NCBI GenBank assembly: GCA_018814045.1 | Contig: JAHJAR010000288.1 | Span: forward strand, 1 to 64,000 | Length of the DNA stretch: 64,000 nt | Reading direction: 5' to 3' | From: Planctomycetota bacterium | Lineage (GTDB): Bacteria; Planctomycetota; Phycisphaerae; UBA1845; Fen-1342 | Part shown: positions 55,322 through 64,000 of the stretch, in pieces | Numbering within the stretch: the stretch's first letter is position 1 | How the letters are laid out: every line of letters starts with the position of its first letter | Notes under the pieces: model-generated | The model's input: only the letters and a program-made list of their open reading frames with translations | Told to the model about the DNA's origin: nothing | The model's database searches: none | Translations under genes and position numbers: made by a program

Positions 55322-56251
55322 CTACTGCTCTTTCTTGGCCGGCACGAGCCAGCGGAAGACCTGCTTGGTGTCGTAGGCGAATTTGCCCAGCCGGCTATTG
55401 TAAGGCGGACGGCGTGACTCGGGGATTTCGCCGGCGCGGGCGAACAGGTTGTCGCGGTTGGCCTCGAACCAACTATTCCAGGCAGTGACGTCGCAGTCGT
55501 GTGTGCATCCGGTCAGGCGCACCAGCGCCAACTCGCATTCGCGGGTGACCGCGAAGTCGCTGTCACGCAACGCCTCGATCAACACCTGGACTGACGCTGC
55601 ATCGGGGTAGTAGCTCAAGCCGCGCGCCGCGGCTATGCGCGCGTGCCGCTCCGTGTCCAGTCGTAAACGATTGCCGAGCGTCTGCTGGGCCGCCGCCCTC
55701 AGTTCCACGGGCACAGCGCCCGCCGCCGAAAGCTGCGCCAGCGCCTCGGCGGCATCCCACCGACACAGGTCGTCCGGCGGCCGGACATCGGCGGGTGGGT
55801 GGTCGCGGTGGTTGAGGATTTTCAAGATTGTTTCGACCGCCCGCGGATCCTCCGTCCGGGCCAGGGCCCGGATTGCCACACAGCGGGCCTGCGAATCGCT
55901 TTCCAGCAGCGCGATCGCAATGAATCCCTTGACCGCCCAATTCCGTTTGTATTGCTTGCTCTTGGCGACCCGGGCCACCGCGCTGCGGCGCATGTCCGGG
56001 TCTTCGTCGGAAACGGCGATCAGCATGTACTGCTGCGCCGAGCGGCGGGGAGAGAGAACGCGCTTGAACGTCTGATCGATGCGGGCATCGCTACAGCCCG
56101 TGGATGATGCCAGCAAGGCTATCAGCAGACCCGCCGGCAGCGCGCCCAGATAGCGCGGGAACCGACCGCCGGGAGCGGTCTCGGCACCTTCAGCAGATGT
56201 CAGTTGCGAGCTGCAGGGGTGTGGCATAGCGCTCGGGAGCCACCAACTCAA
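55322..56251 (-). CDS. lipoprotein with HEAT-like repeats
   Basis: A signal with lipobox (LPAGLLIALLASSTGC) is reached after ~35 residues, so the true start may be ATG 56227 or later. Both options overlap the murI end. About six HEAT/PBS-lyase-like units follow (PDMRRSAVARVAKS, SQARCVAIRALARTEDPRAV, RWDAAEALAQL, RHARIAAARGLSYYPDAASV, FAVTRECELALVRLTG). These build an alpha-solenoid for protein contacts on the outer side of the membrane. Partner unknown. Confidence 0.8.
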   Translation of the reverse strand: MSWWLPSAMPHPCSSQLTSAEGAETAPGGRFPRYLGALPAGLLIALLASSTGCSDARIDQTFKRVLSPRRSAQQYMLIAVSDEDPDMRRSAVARVAKSKQYKRNWAVKGFIAIALLESDSQARCVAIRALARTEDPRAVETILKILNHRDHPPADVRPPDDLCRWDAAEALAQLSAAGAVPVELRAAAQQTLGNRLRLDTERHARIAAARGLSYYPDAASVQVLIEALRDSDFAVTRECELALVRLTGCTHDCDVTAWNSWFEANRDNLFARAGEIPESRRPPYNSRLGKFAYDTKQVFRWLVPAKKEQ

Positions 56252-57032
56252 CCTGATCCACGTCCTCGTTCAGAAAACGTGAGCCCACCTGCCGGAATCG
56301 ATCCGGATTGTCGCTCACGTAACACCGCATGCTACCCGGCCGACCGGTGCGGCACAAGCCGGCGTGCTTCGCCAGCAACTGCTGGATCGCCAGCGAGGTT
56401 TCGCGGCCGCTGTCGACGATATGGACGTCCGGCCCCAGGCTGCGCTCGATCGCTGCCCGCAGCAGCGGGTAGTGTGTGCAACCCAGCACCGCCACGCGCA
56501 CGCCACGTTCCCGCAGCGGTGTCAGATACGTGTCCGCCACCAACTGTACAATCGGGTCGTCGCAGCCACGTCCCTCTTCCACCAGTGGGACGAACAGCGG
56601 GCAGGCCTGAGACACGACTTCCAGGTCCGGCACGAGAGCGTGCAGGGCGGCCGGGTATGAGCCGCTCGCGCTCGTGGCTTCAGTCCCCAGGACGACGACC
56701 GCACCGCCCTCGGCCAACCGCGCGGCCGCCCGTGCGCCCGGTTCCACGACCCCCAGCACCGGCACTGGCAGTGCCTGCTCCAGCTCGTGCAGCGCCAGCG
56801 CGCTCGCCGTATTGCAGGCCACGACGATAAGCTTGGGCTCGAACTGGAGCAGGAAGCGCGCGTCCTCAAGGGCGAAGCGGACGACGGTCTGGCGCGACTT
56901 CGTGCCGTACGGCACGCGGGCCGTGTCGCCGAAATATACGACGGCCTCGTTCGGCAGCAGGCGGCGCAAGTGGCGCACGACCGAGAGGCCGCCGAGCCCC
57001 GAGTCAAAAACTGCAATAGGATTGGTGTTCAC
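56190..57032 (-). CDS. murI: glutamate racemase
   Basis: The 280-residue enzyme makes D-glutamate for peptidoglycan. FDSGLGGLSVV starts the chain; VACNTASALA and LGCTHYPLLR carry the two catalytic Cys (near residues 73 and 185). YFGDTARVPYG and SATSASGSY-like segments (TEATSASGSY) are also typical. The start is GTG 57032 with GGAGG just upstream. The presence of murI implies a peptidoglycan wall. Confidence 0.95.
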   Translation of the reverse strand: MNTNPIAVFDSGLGGLSVVRHLRRLLPNEAVVYFGDTARVPYGTKSRQTVVRFALEDARFLLQFEPKLIVVACNTASALALHELEQALPVPVLGVVEPGARAAARLAEGGAVVVLGTEATSASGSYPAALHALVPDLEVVSQACPLFVPLVEEGRGCDDPIVQLVADTYLTPLRERGVRVAVLGCTHYPLLRAAIERSLGPDVHIVDSGRETSLAIQQLLAKHAGLCRTGRPGSMRCYVSDNPDRFRQVGSRFLNEDVDQVELVAPERYATPLQLATDIC

Positions 57033-57097
57033 GAGGTCCTCCGTGACCTACTAAGCGTGGTAGTCCATAATAGCGAGGCGACCTCCGCGGTGCCAGT

Positions 57098-58599
57098 TCA
57101 GCTCATGCGGGCCTCGATTCGGCGCCGGATCAAACGTGCCAGAAACAGCCCCGCACCACCCCCCACGAGAATCAGTCCGCCGCCGATCATCAGTAAGTCG
57201 GGCCGATAGTCCCAGGCCGCCTGAATGTTCTCCCAATAGCGCTGGGCCAGCGCCACCGCCGGGTGATTGAGCCACAAGGCGGCGAGGAAGCCGATCGCAA
57301 GCCAGGGGCCAAACGGGATCATCATGCTGCTCTTGAGCAGCAGGCCGAGCAACCAGCCCGCGAGCGCCAGCCCGACCGAAAGTAGCAACCCCGCCAGGGC
57401 AATGTCCCACCCGGCCGTCGCGCCGGCCGCGGCCAGGATGTAAATGTCGCCCAGGCCGAAGGCTTCGCGCCCAGCAGAAGCGTGAATACGATCCGTAACA
57501 CCCAGCCGGCCGTCGCCGCGATCATGGCCCCATAAATGGCGAACACCGCGCCGCCGAGCGGCGCGAAACCTGCATCTTTCGGCCATCGGACCGCGCTGCC
57601 CCAGGCGTCTCCCACCGTTGGCACAACAGCCACAAGGCTGTAGGCGCCGATGGCCGCCGCGACTGCCGGGCTGAGCCACAGCAGCTCGCGCAGCGCGACG
57701 CGCCGAGCCAGCGGTCCCTCTTCCGCGAGGGCCTCGGCCAACTCCTCATCGGCCACCCGCCGTTGCCCGCCGGCCACCACGGTCGCAACGAACATCGCCA
57801 GCAACCCCACACCCGCTGCCACTGGCGGGCCCTGGCTCTGCCGCGCGCCACCACTTGCGGCCAGCAACCACAGCGTTAGACCAACGAAGACCACGATGGC
57901 CAGCCGGCCAACCCAGGGAGAGAGCTGGCTCGCTTGGGGCGAGCGAGCTGCCTGGTTCGCGCCTGCTGCCGACTGCCCCTCATCAGTTTCCCTGGCGTCG
58001 CTGGCCGAATCCGGCCGCCACACCGTCCGCCAAAGCAACAAACCGCTCACGACGAACGCCGCCAGTGCCGCCGCGCCCAGCGGTGATTCGGCTCGACCGG
58101 CCAGGATAGCCTGGCGTGGCCACAGAGCGTGCAGCACGATTCCGGCCCCGATCGCCAAGTCAGTGATCCGCGTGTCCACCAGGTACGAGACGACGTCCAT
58201 GGCAGCGCACGCCATCAGCACGCCGACGAGCACCAGCCAGGCGGCCAGCAGGGGGATGTCGCTTCCCAGACTCGGATCGCCCACAACGACGCGCGTGCGG
58301 GCCACGAACACGAGGTAGTAAACCAGCACGAAGGCGAAGCCGGTGACTGCCTCCACCAGCGGGTATTGGGGCGAAATCGGTGTCTGACAATGCCGGCAGC
58401 GCCCCCGCAGCAACAGCCAGCTCAGCACCGGAACGTTGTCGTACCAGGCGATTCCCGCCTTACAACTGGGGCAGAATGAGCGCGCCGGCTTGCGAATCGA
58501 CAGCCCGATCGGCAGCCGATACACGACCACGTTCAGAAAGCTGCCGACGCACAGCCCCAGCAACCAGATGAAAACGCCGATCACCACGTGCAAGATCAT
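57098..58599 (-). CDS. prepilin peptidase (A24), interrupted by a one-base frameshift
   Basis: This inner-membrane peptidase trims and may methylate prepilins. Frame 1 (from ATG 58599) has the N-terminal domain with two CxxC pairs (CPSCKAG, CRHCQTP), the first catalytic Asp in [14 protein letters not shown], and an extra ~160-residue segment. Near 57470-57472 the frame shifts: only in frame 2 does [16 protein letters not shown] (the GxGD Asp) and the last helices (to 57098) appear. Adding one G to the GGG run restores [12 protein letters not shown]. As read, frame 1 ends at 57322 without GxGD. It is a sequencing error or a dead or switchable gene. It should serve the pseudopilins at 22031 and 28181. 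Confidence 0.85.
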
Positions 58600-58650
58600 G
58601 CTGCTTCCGCGGGCATCCGCACGACCCTCGGGGGCACGAGACCGCCCCGG

Positions 58651-59244
58651 TCAAACGGGTCGGCTGTTTGGGTCAGTCTCGGGTCTTTCCGGCTCTGCCG
58701 AGGCCCACGCCGCCAGCAGCGCGACTACCGCCTCGACCACCTGCTCAACGCTCTGGCCGGCCGTGTCCACGGTCTGGTCGGCCAAGGCAGCGTACAGCGG
58801 ATTGCGCATCCGCAGCAAGCGCCTGATTTCAGCGAGCCCACCCGCGGCGGTCAGTGCCGGCCGCAGCGCGGGGGTGCGAGGATCGGCCTGCAACCGGCGA
58901 TGCAGCTCCTCAGCCGGGGCAGTCAACCAGACGCACCATCCGGCCTTGCTCAGCAGGAAGCGGTTCCGCTCCGCTAGCACGGCTCCACCACCAACGCTTA
59001 TCACCTGCTGCCGGGCGCGGGTAACGCGCTCGATGGCCTGTGTCTCACGGCGGCGGAATGCTTCTTCGCCCGCGCGGGCGAAGATTTCGCGCACGCTGCA
59101 CCCGGCAGCCTGCTCGATCAGATCATCGGTATCCCGGAATTTCCAACCTACGCGCGCCGCGACTGCGCGCCCCACATGGGTTTTTCCACAGCCCCGGGGT
59201 CCGATCAGGATCAGGTTGTTCAGCGCGGGCGGATCAGCACTCAC
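58651..59244 (-). CDS. aroK: shikimate kinase
   Basis: The 197-residue P-loop kinase phosphorylates shikimate in the route to aromatic amino acids. LIGPRGCGKTHVG is the Walker A; WKFRDTDDLIE binds shikimate (Asp pair); FRRRETQAIE, VISVGGGAVL and RTPALRP complete the site. The start is GTG 59244, overlapping the stop of the upstream phosphoesterase by 4 bp (GTGA), so the pair is co-translated. Confidence 0.93.
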   Translation of the reverse strand: MSADPPALNNLILIGPRGCGKTHVGRAVAARVGWKFRDTDDLIEQAAGCSVREIFARAGEEAFRRRETQAIERVTRARQQVISVGGGAVLAERNRFLLSKAGWCVWLTAPAEELHRRLQADPRTPALRPALTAAGGLAEIRRLLRMRNPLYAALADQTVDTAGQSVEQVVEAVVALLAAWASAEPERPETDPNSRPV

Positions 59245-60080
59245 GCCAACTCCGTGTGCCGCAGCGTCTCGGCGGGATGTTCCGTGTCAAAGAGGACGGC
59301 GTGCAGTCTCTCGTGTGTCTGCCCCGGGTTGATGCACAGCGTCCGGCCGATCTGCTCCACGTACCCGCCTGTCACCGCCGGCGACTCGTGCACGTGCCCG
59401 TGCAGAGCACACAATGGCTGACGCTGCTCTATGAAGGCGCGCACGGCGTGCGAGCCGATCGGGTATTCGATGTGTGGCAGGCGATCCAGCTTCGTATCAA
59501 ACGGTGGGGCGTGACAGACGAATATCCACGGGTCATCCAGCTCCGGGGCGGCCGCCAGATCTTCGGCCAGCGACGCGTGATTGTCGAAGTGTTCCTCCGG
59601 AAGCGCCTTCCGCGCCGCCCGAGATTCCGCATCCCAAACCGCGCCGCCCGTATCCGGAATCGGGTCCCCGGCACGATCCAGGCGCTCAAAATCTTTCACC
59701 CAATACGGCGTTGGCGGCGTCTTGGAGTAGCCCAGGAACCTCACCCCGCTCCGCTGCCACGGACGCTGATGGTTGAGCAGCACCAGGTGCCCGGCGGCGT
59801 GGTGGACCTGGAGCGCCGTCTCCGCACAGAGCCAATCGTGGTTGCCGACGATGCACGCAACCTCCAGGCCCGGCACAGCGCCGCGCCATGCTCGAACGCG
59901 CGGCACGAACGTCTGCTCGATATAAGCGACCTGCGACGCAACCGGGTCGTCCAGCTCGCCGTCGCGGAACAGATCACCGCCCAGAATCAGCAAATCGGGC
60001 TTCTCGGCCGACACTAGTCGATCGAGCTGGCGGTAGAGCTCCGACCGACCGTGGAGGTCACTCGTGTAACAGATACGCAT
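59241..60080 (-). CDS. cytoplasmic metallophosphoesterase
   Basis: A 279-residue calcineurin-like phosphoesterase without a signal peptide. All five metal blocks are present: YTSDLHGRSE, LILGGDLFRDGE, IVGNHDWLC, VCHAPPFDT and ALHGHVHES. The substrate is not evident; relatives hydrolyse cyclic nucleotides, nucleotides or phosphoproteins. It is first in a two-gene unit with aroK. Confidence 0.92.
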   Translation of the reverse strand: MRICYTSDLHGRSELYRQLDRLVSAEKPDLLILGGDLFRDGELDDPVASQVAYIEQTFVPRVRAWRGAVPGLEVACIVGNHDWLCAETALQVHHAAGHLVLLNHQRPWQRSGVRFLGYSKTPPTPYWVKDFERLDRAGDPIPDTGGAVWDAESRAARKALPEEHFDNHASLAEDLAAAPELDDPWIFVCHAPPFDTKLDRLPHIEYPIGSHAVRAFIEQRQPLCALHGHVHESPAVTGGYVEQIGRTLCINPGQTHERLHAVLFDTEHPAETLRHTELA

Positions 60081-60412
60081 GGTTGGTTAGTCGCCGGCGT
60101 ACCGGCGGGCAATTCGCTCTGCTGACTATCGGGTTCTTCAACGCCGTCGCAGGAACGCCGGGCCTACACCCAGCCGTCCGCCCGGCCTGCGATGGTTGCG
60201 ACGACCGCGATTACACTCCAGGGGCGCCCGCGCCGCAACCGGCGGCGACTCCATGGAGGATCATATTTCTCCGACAGCGCCGTTTCCACCTTGACGTCCT
60301 CCTGGCAGGCCGTCGGTCGAATACCCGGGGCAGCACATTTGCCGCCGCGCCCCACTTGCAGGCACCCGAATCACCGAATACCATCAAAACTTGGCAGTAG
60401 TTACGATTACGG
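60081..60412. other. intergenic region between divergent phosphoesterase and membrane-protein genes
   Basis: No gene or repeat family was recognised in these 332 bp. It should contain two divergent promoters; none was clear enough to annotate. Confidence 0.5.
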
Positions 60413-60430
60413 GTGGACCGAGCGTCGCCG

Positions 60431-60913
60431 ATGGCGCACGAACGCAGGCCGACATCGATCAGTACCCCGCCGCACCAGACCGTGCATTGGGTAATCGTGG
60501 TCCTGTTGGCCGTAATCGCCGCAGGGCTTTGGTTCAGACCACCCGGACAACCAGGCGTGGCGGCATTCGCCCAAAACCCGCCGCTGGCCGGTGCACGTGG
60601 TGTCTATGCGTTCACCGGTCCGCTCGGCGCCAACCGCTACGGCCTGTTTATGTTGGACGTAGACCAGGGTACGATCTGGTGCTACGAGATTGACTCAGTC
60701 GGCGGAACACGCAAGCTGCGCCTAATCGCGGCTCGCACATGGATTTACGATCGCTACCTGCAGGACTTCAACTGCGCGCCGCCTGACTTTAGGATGGTAC
60801 AGGAGCTAGTGGCCCAGCAGCGGCAACCCGCTGACACAACAGACCGCCCCCGCAGCGATCTTGAGAACGAGCAGGGCGGTACGTCCGGCGCGGGTTCACC
60901 AAACAAACCATAA
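60431..60913 (+). CDS. small single-pass membrane protein of unknown function
   Basis: ATG 60431 is used, although GTG 60413 is also possible. After ~25 residues a single transmembrane helix (VHWVIVVLLAVIAAGLWF) leads a ~110-residue outer domain with GVYAFTGPLGANRYGLFMLD, TIWCYEID and LRLIAARTWIYDRYLQDFN. Similar short proteins with a Y-D-R-Y-L-x-x-(F/Y)-N ending occur in planctomycetes, from memory. It is followed closely by the HTH membrane protein gene. Confidence 0.7.
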   Translation: MAHERRPTSISTPPHQTVHWVIVVLLAVIAAGLWFRPPGQPGVAAFAQNPPLAGARGVYAFTGPLGANRYGLFMLDVDQGTIWCYEIDSVGGTRKLRLIAARTWIYDRYLQDFNCAPPDFRMVQELVAQQRQPADTTDRPRSDLENEQGGTSGAGSPNKP

Positions 60914-60938
60914 CCCGGCATGGGAACGGGAGTGCACC

Positions 60939-61811
60939 ATGGCCAAGCCGTTTTACTCGATGGACGAAGTTTGCCAACTGCTCGGCAAGAGCGCGGACGA
61001 GATCCGTGAGTTGGTGCGCCATGGAACTCTGCGCGAATTCCGCGATGCCGGAAAAGTCTTCTTCAAGGCCGAAGACGTAGACAAGATGGCTGGCGAAGCC
61101 CAGGCCGACACCGGTGACATCGTCCTGGAACCGGCCGACGACGAGCTGCCGACACTCGCCGATAGCGGCAGCGGCAGCTCCATCGGCCTCGAACCGATGG
61201 CCGAAGAAGTGGAAGAGGGCCCCAAGGAAGACACGGTCATCACCGCCAGCGGCATCGGTGTCTTCGACGACGATGAGCTCGAGATCGACGTTGACCCGAT
61301 GGCCAAGACCCAGATCACCACCGGGACGATTGGCGATCAGGTCTCGCTCGAAGGTGCCGGAAGCGGGTCGGGCCTGCTCGATCTGTCGCGCGAAGCCGAC
61401 GACACCTCCCTCGGCGCCGAGCTGCTCGACGAGATCTACCCCGGCGAGGAAGAGGCCACCGAAGCCGAGGCGGAACCTGCCGCCGCCGAGGCCGAAGAGG
61501 AGGCCGAGGAAGAGGCCGACGAATCCGAGCTCGAAGGAGTCGGCGCCGGCGAAGTGCTCGCGCCCGTCATGGCCGTTACCGGCGACCCGGCCGAAGGCCT
61601 GTTCTCCGGCCTGCTGGTCGGCGCACTGATTCTGCTGGGCGTCGCCGGCAGCGTCGCCGCCAGTGTCTTCCAAGGCTATCTGCCGGACTACGCCCGTTTC
61701 TTGACCGAGAACTTCTACTTCTTACTCGGCGGCGCCGCGCTGGTTGTGGTCCTGTCGCTGATCATCGGGTGGTTCCTCGGGCGCGCCACGAACCGCCCGC
61801 GCCGCGGCTGA
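60939..61811 (+). CDS. HTH (excisionase/MerR-type) protein with acidic linker and two TM helices
   Basis: ATG 60939 gives a start directly at the DNA-binding-like motif: residues 5-50 read YSMDEVCQLLGKSADEIREL...GTLREFRDAGKVFFKAEDVD, a helix-turn-helix_17/MerR-like fold. A ~150-residue acidic, Glu/Ala-rich linker (EEEATEAEAEPAAAEAEEEA) leads to two TM helices (SGLLVGALILLGVAGSVAAS; FYFLLGGAALVVVLSLIIGW) and a basic end. A DNA-binding-like head tied to the membrane is a recurring planctomycete design; its job is unknown. Confidence 0.82.
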   Translation: MAKPFYSMDEVCQLLGKSADEIRELVRHGTLREFRDAGKVFFKAEDVDKMAGEAQADTGDIVLEPADDELPTLADSGSGSSIGLEPMAEEVEEGPKEDTVITASGIGVFDDDELEIDVDPMAKTQITTGTIGDQVSLEGAGSGSGLLDLSREADDTSLGAELLDEIYPGEEEATEAEAEPAAAEAEEEAEEEADESELEGVGAGEVLAPVMAVTGDPAEGLFSGLLVGALILLGVAGSVAASVFQGYLPDYARFLTENFYFLLGGAALVVVLSLIIGWFLGRATNRPRRG

Positions 61812-61875
61812 TCGCCAGGACCGCCGCCCGCTGGCAAAGACCGCGCAGAATCCCACTACCACGTGGAGAACAGAC

Positions 61876-62691
61876 ATGCGCGCTGCCTGGTCCCTGATCC
61901 CCTGCTTCTCCGTCATTCTAACTGCTGGCTGCGTGCCGGCCGATCAGCATCGGGAAGTGCAGTTCCGTTTGCAGCAAGTCACCGGCGAGCGCGATGCCCT
62001 GCGGCAGGCGTTGGACGATGAGCGCGCCCGGACTGCGGCGCTGGAGGTGCGCGTGGCCGAGAAGACACGCGCGTGTGATACGGCCCAGGCCGAAACCAGT
62101 ACGCTCAAAGCCCACGGGCAGCGGCTTGCGCAGAGCAACGCCGAGCTGCTGAAGATCATCGAGCAGCGCAGCCAGCGGTCCCTCGAACGTCCCGAGGTTC
62201 CCGCCTCGCCGCTGCCGCCGCGCGTCGATCAAGCCCTGCAGGCCCTGGCAGCCAAGTACGCCGGGCGCATTTGGTACGATCGCGGCCGCGGGGCCATCAG
62301 TCTAGCGAACGATCGGCTGTTCGATCCCGCCAGTGACACGGTGCGCCAGGAAGCCCACGCCCTGCTCGGCGAACTGGCCGGCATCGCCGCACTGACACCG
62401 GGCGACGAGTTTGAAGTGCTTGTGGTTGGGCATTCGGACAGCAGCCCGATCACGAAGCCCGAGACGTTGGCCCGCTTTCCGTCGAATTGGCATCTCTCGA
62501 CGTGCCGCGCGATCGCGGTGAAGAGCATCCTCGTGGCCGCAGGGTTGCCGGAAAAACGCATGGGAGTGATGGGCTACGGCCCCTACCGTCCGCTCGGCCA
62601 GGACCAGGCCCACAATCGGCGGGTCGAGGTGTTCCTAGCCCCCAAGGGCGCCGCACGCCCGCTGGCCCCGGTCAAGCCCGACCCCGGCTAG
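61876..62691 (+). CDS. OmpA-family peptidoglycan-binding lipoprotein
   Basis: Lipobox at LTAGC (residues ~15-19), then ~75 residues of coiled coil (RDALRQALDDERARTAALEV). A C-terminal OmpA-like domain (~115-260) has FDPASDTVRQEA, VLVVGHSDSSPI, LSTCRAIAVKSILVAAG, RMGVMGYG and HNRRVEVFL. This set binds diaminopimelate in the wall and ties the outer membrane to it. It follows the HTH membrane gene by 64 bp. Confidence 0.9.
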   Translation: MRAAWSLIPCFSVILTAGCVPADQHREVQFRLQQVTGERDALRQALDDERARTAALEVRVAEKTRACDTAQAETSTLKAHGQRLAQSNAELLKIIEQRSQRSLERPEVPASPLPPRVDQALQALAAKYAGRIWYDRGRGAISLANDRLFDPASDTVRQEAHALLGELAGIAALTPGDEFEVLVVGHSDSSPITKPETLARFPSNWHLSTCRAIAVKSILVAAGLPEKRMGVMGYGPYRPLGQDQAHNRRVEVFLAPKGAARPLAPVKPDPG

Positions 62692-62779
62692 TCGCGGCCC
62701 GCCCCCCCATTCGACCACCCGCTGTGCCCCGGGTGACGGCTGTGGCGTCAGTCTGCCGCGACCGCCTGAATCCGATAGC

Positions 62780-63757
62780 ATGGTAGTCACCGAAGCAGCC
62801 GACGCCGGACCCGCGCGTGGCGTCAGGAGAATGACACGGGTCGCTAGTATGCCCCGCGACGTTGCCATTATCGTGAATCCCGTCGCCGGCAGCGGCAAAC
62901 GCGGGCAGGTGATCGAACAATTTCGCGCGCGCCTGTTGGCGGAAGGTCACAGGTGCACGATGGCACTGACGAGCGGACCGGCCGACCTCACGAACCTCGT
63001 GCGCCAGAAGGCCGTCGACGAAACCTGTATAGTCATCGCGGGGGGTGATGGTACGATTCGCGGCGCGCTCGCGGGGCTGATGGGCCGGTCGAATCCAGTG
63101 CTGATCCTGCCGCTCGGCACTGAGAACATCCTCGCCAAGCAGCTCGGCATCGCTCCCACCTTTGCGTCGCTCTGGCGCGCGTTCAGCAGCGGTCAGGTCA
63201 CGGCCTTCGACCTGGGCACCGTTAACGGGCAGCCGTTTCTGACCATCGTCGGAGCGGGTTTCGATGCGGAGGTCGTTGCCCGTCTCAGCCAGCGCCGCCG
63301 CGGGCACATCACTCATTTCGACTACTTCTGGCCGGTCTGGCGCACGCTCTGCAAATACCGCTTTCCGCCCATCCGTGTGCTGGCGGATGGGGAGGAGGTC
63401 TGCAACGAGCCGGCCCTCGTGTTCGCCGGCAACATCCCGCGCTATGCCGCGGGACTGCGAATCCTGCGTGATGCGCGCTGGAACGACGGGCTCCTGGACC
63501 TGTGCATCTTCCGCTGTCGGCACCAGGCGCGCCTGATGGAGCACGCCTTCTGGACTTGGCTGAACTGGCACATCGAGCACCCGCTGGTCAGCTATCATCA
63601 GGTAAAACACGTGCGCATCGAGTCCGAGACAGCGCTGCCGTTGCAAAGCGACGGCGATCCGGCCGGTGAGTTGCCCGCCGAGGTCGAGGTCGTTCCCGCG
63701 GCACTGAATCTCCTGGTTCCGCCGCGCGCTGGCCAAAGCCGTTTGGCAGATCGCTGA
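62780..63757 (+). CDS. diacylglycerol kinase / YegS-like lipid kinase
   Basis: The kinase begins at PRDVAIIVNPVAGSGKRG, so the true start may be ATG 62849 rather than 62780. The family signature IVIAGGDGTIRGAL and the loop ILPLGTENILAKQLGI identify the DAGK catalytic domain. The second domain has IVGAGFDAEVV and a final LPAEVEVVPAALNLLVP. It phosphorylates diacylglycerol or a related lipid with ATP and Mg2+. In the motif GTENILA, the usual GTxND is altered at the last position, as in some YegS-like enzymes. Confidence 0.88.
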   Translation: MVVTEAADAGPARGVRRMTRVASMPRDVAIIVNPVAGSGKRGQVIEQFRARLLAEGHRCTMALTSGPADLTNLVRQKAVDETCIVIAGGDGTIRGALAGLMGRSNPVLILPLGTENILAKQLGIAPTFASLWRAFSSGQVTAFDLGTVNGQPFLTIVGAGFDAEVVARLSQRRRGHITHFDYFWPVWRTLCKYRFPPIRVLADGEEVCNEPALVFAGNIPRYAAGLRILRDARWNDGLLDLCIFRCRHQARLMEHAFWTWLNWHIEHPLVSYHQVKHVRIESETALPLQSDGDPAGELPAEVEVVPAALNLLVPPRAGQSRLADR

Positions 63758-63877
63758 GCCGTCTCCCACCAGCGGCTGCATCGTCAGGAGTCCAGCGAAT
63801 GTCGCGCCCGAGCGGGCGCGGCGTGATTGGCGTGGTTGCGAGGGCCTATGCTGCGCGAAAGCTGGCCCACTCGCGCC

Positions 63878-64000
63878 TCACTCGTCGGCGTCGGACAGCA
63901 GTGCGGACAACGCGGCCAGCTTCTGTTCCGCCGCGGACATGGTTTGCTGATTGGCCGGGCGCGGCTGGGGGGGGAGCGGGGGGGGCAGCGCCGCCTCCGG
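63878..64000 (-). CDS. C-terminus of an unidentified protein (partial at right edge)
   Basis: The minus-strand frame running in from the right edge reads a Pro-rich stretch (PPPLPPQPRP), then AEQKLAALSALLSDADE and stop at 63878-63880. Codon use fits a real gene. Only 40 residues are present, so the function cannot be judged. Confidence 0.55.
   Translation of the reverse strand, partial: PEAALPPPLPPQPRPANQQTMSAAEQKLAALSALLSDADE

Overview
The window looks like chromosomal DNA of a planctomycete, most likely of the Phycisphaerae type. The clues are high G+C, many secreted proteins ending in dockerin-like calcium-loop repeats (GD-N-D-G...NGFDID), a PEP-CTERM sorting tail, pseudopilins with the planctomycete [10 protein letters not shown](V/I)AI head, many small Cys-lipobox proteins, and intergenic DNA full of short palindromic repeats. 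No rRNA, tRNA, CRISPR array or intact IS element was recognised.

Layout. 1-6.6 kb: possible transposase scrap, sucD, an ankyrin-M14 carboxypeptidase-dockerin fusion, a PLP aminotransferase and a lipoprotein. 6.9-9.3 kb: Kelch-type surface protein. 9.5-12.1 kb: ferrous iron uptake (feoA, feoB) behind a near-consensus promoter. 12.3-19 kb: thioredoxin-fold/TPR protein, membrane protein, tryptophanase, GIN-domain lipoprotein, cytidylate kinase and PlsC. 19.1-23.1 kb: a large PstS-like/dockerin secreted protein and a pseudopilin. 23.5-24.1 kb: gene debris (transglutaminase-type N-terminus abutting an RHS fragment). 24.3-26.1 kb: nuoC-nuoD alone. 26.4-29.5 kb: two paralogous secreted proteins (one dockerin-tailed, one PEP-CTERM-tailed), a pseudopilin and a His/Cys-rich membrane protein. 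29.8-34.4 kb: sugar isomerase, a PIN-domain pair, a duplicated isomerase 3' end, then a lower-G+C block with an HTH/zinc-ribbon gene and a membrane-anchored DUF4041-GIY-YIG nuclease. 34.7-46.6 kb: carbohydrate/oxidation genes (DUF5010-like, aldo/keto reductase, GlcD-GlcF-type oxidase, GH9, deacetylase-like, phosphoesterase-PQQ fusion, phosphodiester glycosidase). 46.7-64 kb: housekeeping genes (lysA, ligA, pgeF-like, alcohol dehydrogenase, murI, prepilin peptidase, shikimate kinase, phosphoesterase, OmpA lipoprotein, diacylglycerol-kinase-like) and a partial gene at the right edge.

The strongest candidate system is at 31.6-34.4 kb. A TM-anchored DUF4041/Mug113 nuclease, the architecture I know from the anti-phage protein SNIPE, sits 3 bp behind a gene for a helical/winged-helix/zinc-ribbon protein. 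Next to it lies a PIN-domain pair bracketed by two diverged copies of the last ~180 bp of the isomerase gene. That arrangement looks like an accessory cassette integrated at a gene 3' end. A second cluster of interest (26.4-29.5 kb) shows one His-motif domain delivered with two different C-terminal sorting tails.

A third theme is repeats. At least eight copies of a palindrome built on GAGCCGCGACCGTSAGGGAG, plus several other hairpin families, lie between genes and in places extend reading frames (DUF5010 gene, lysA). Other oddities are a LigA with two zinc fingers and an extra insert, a one-base frameshift that removes the GxGD half of the prepilin peptidase, and nuoCD and sucD found without their usual partners.
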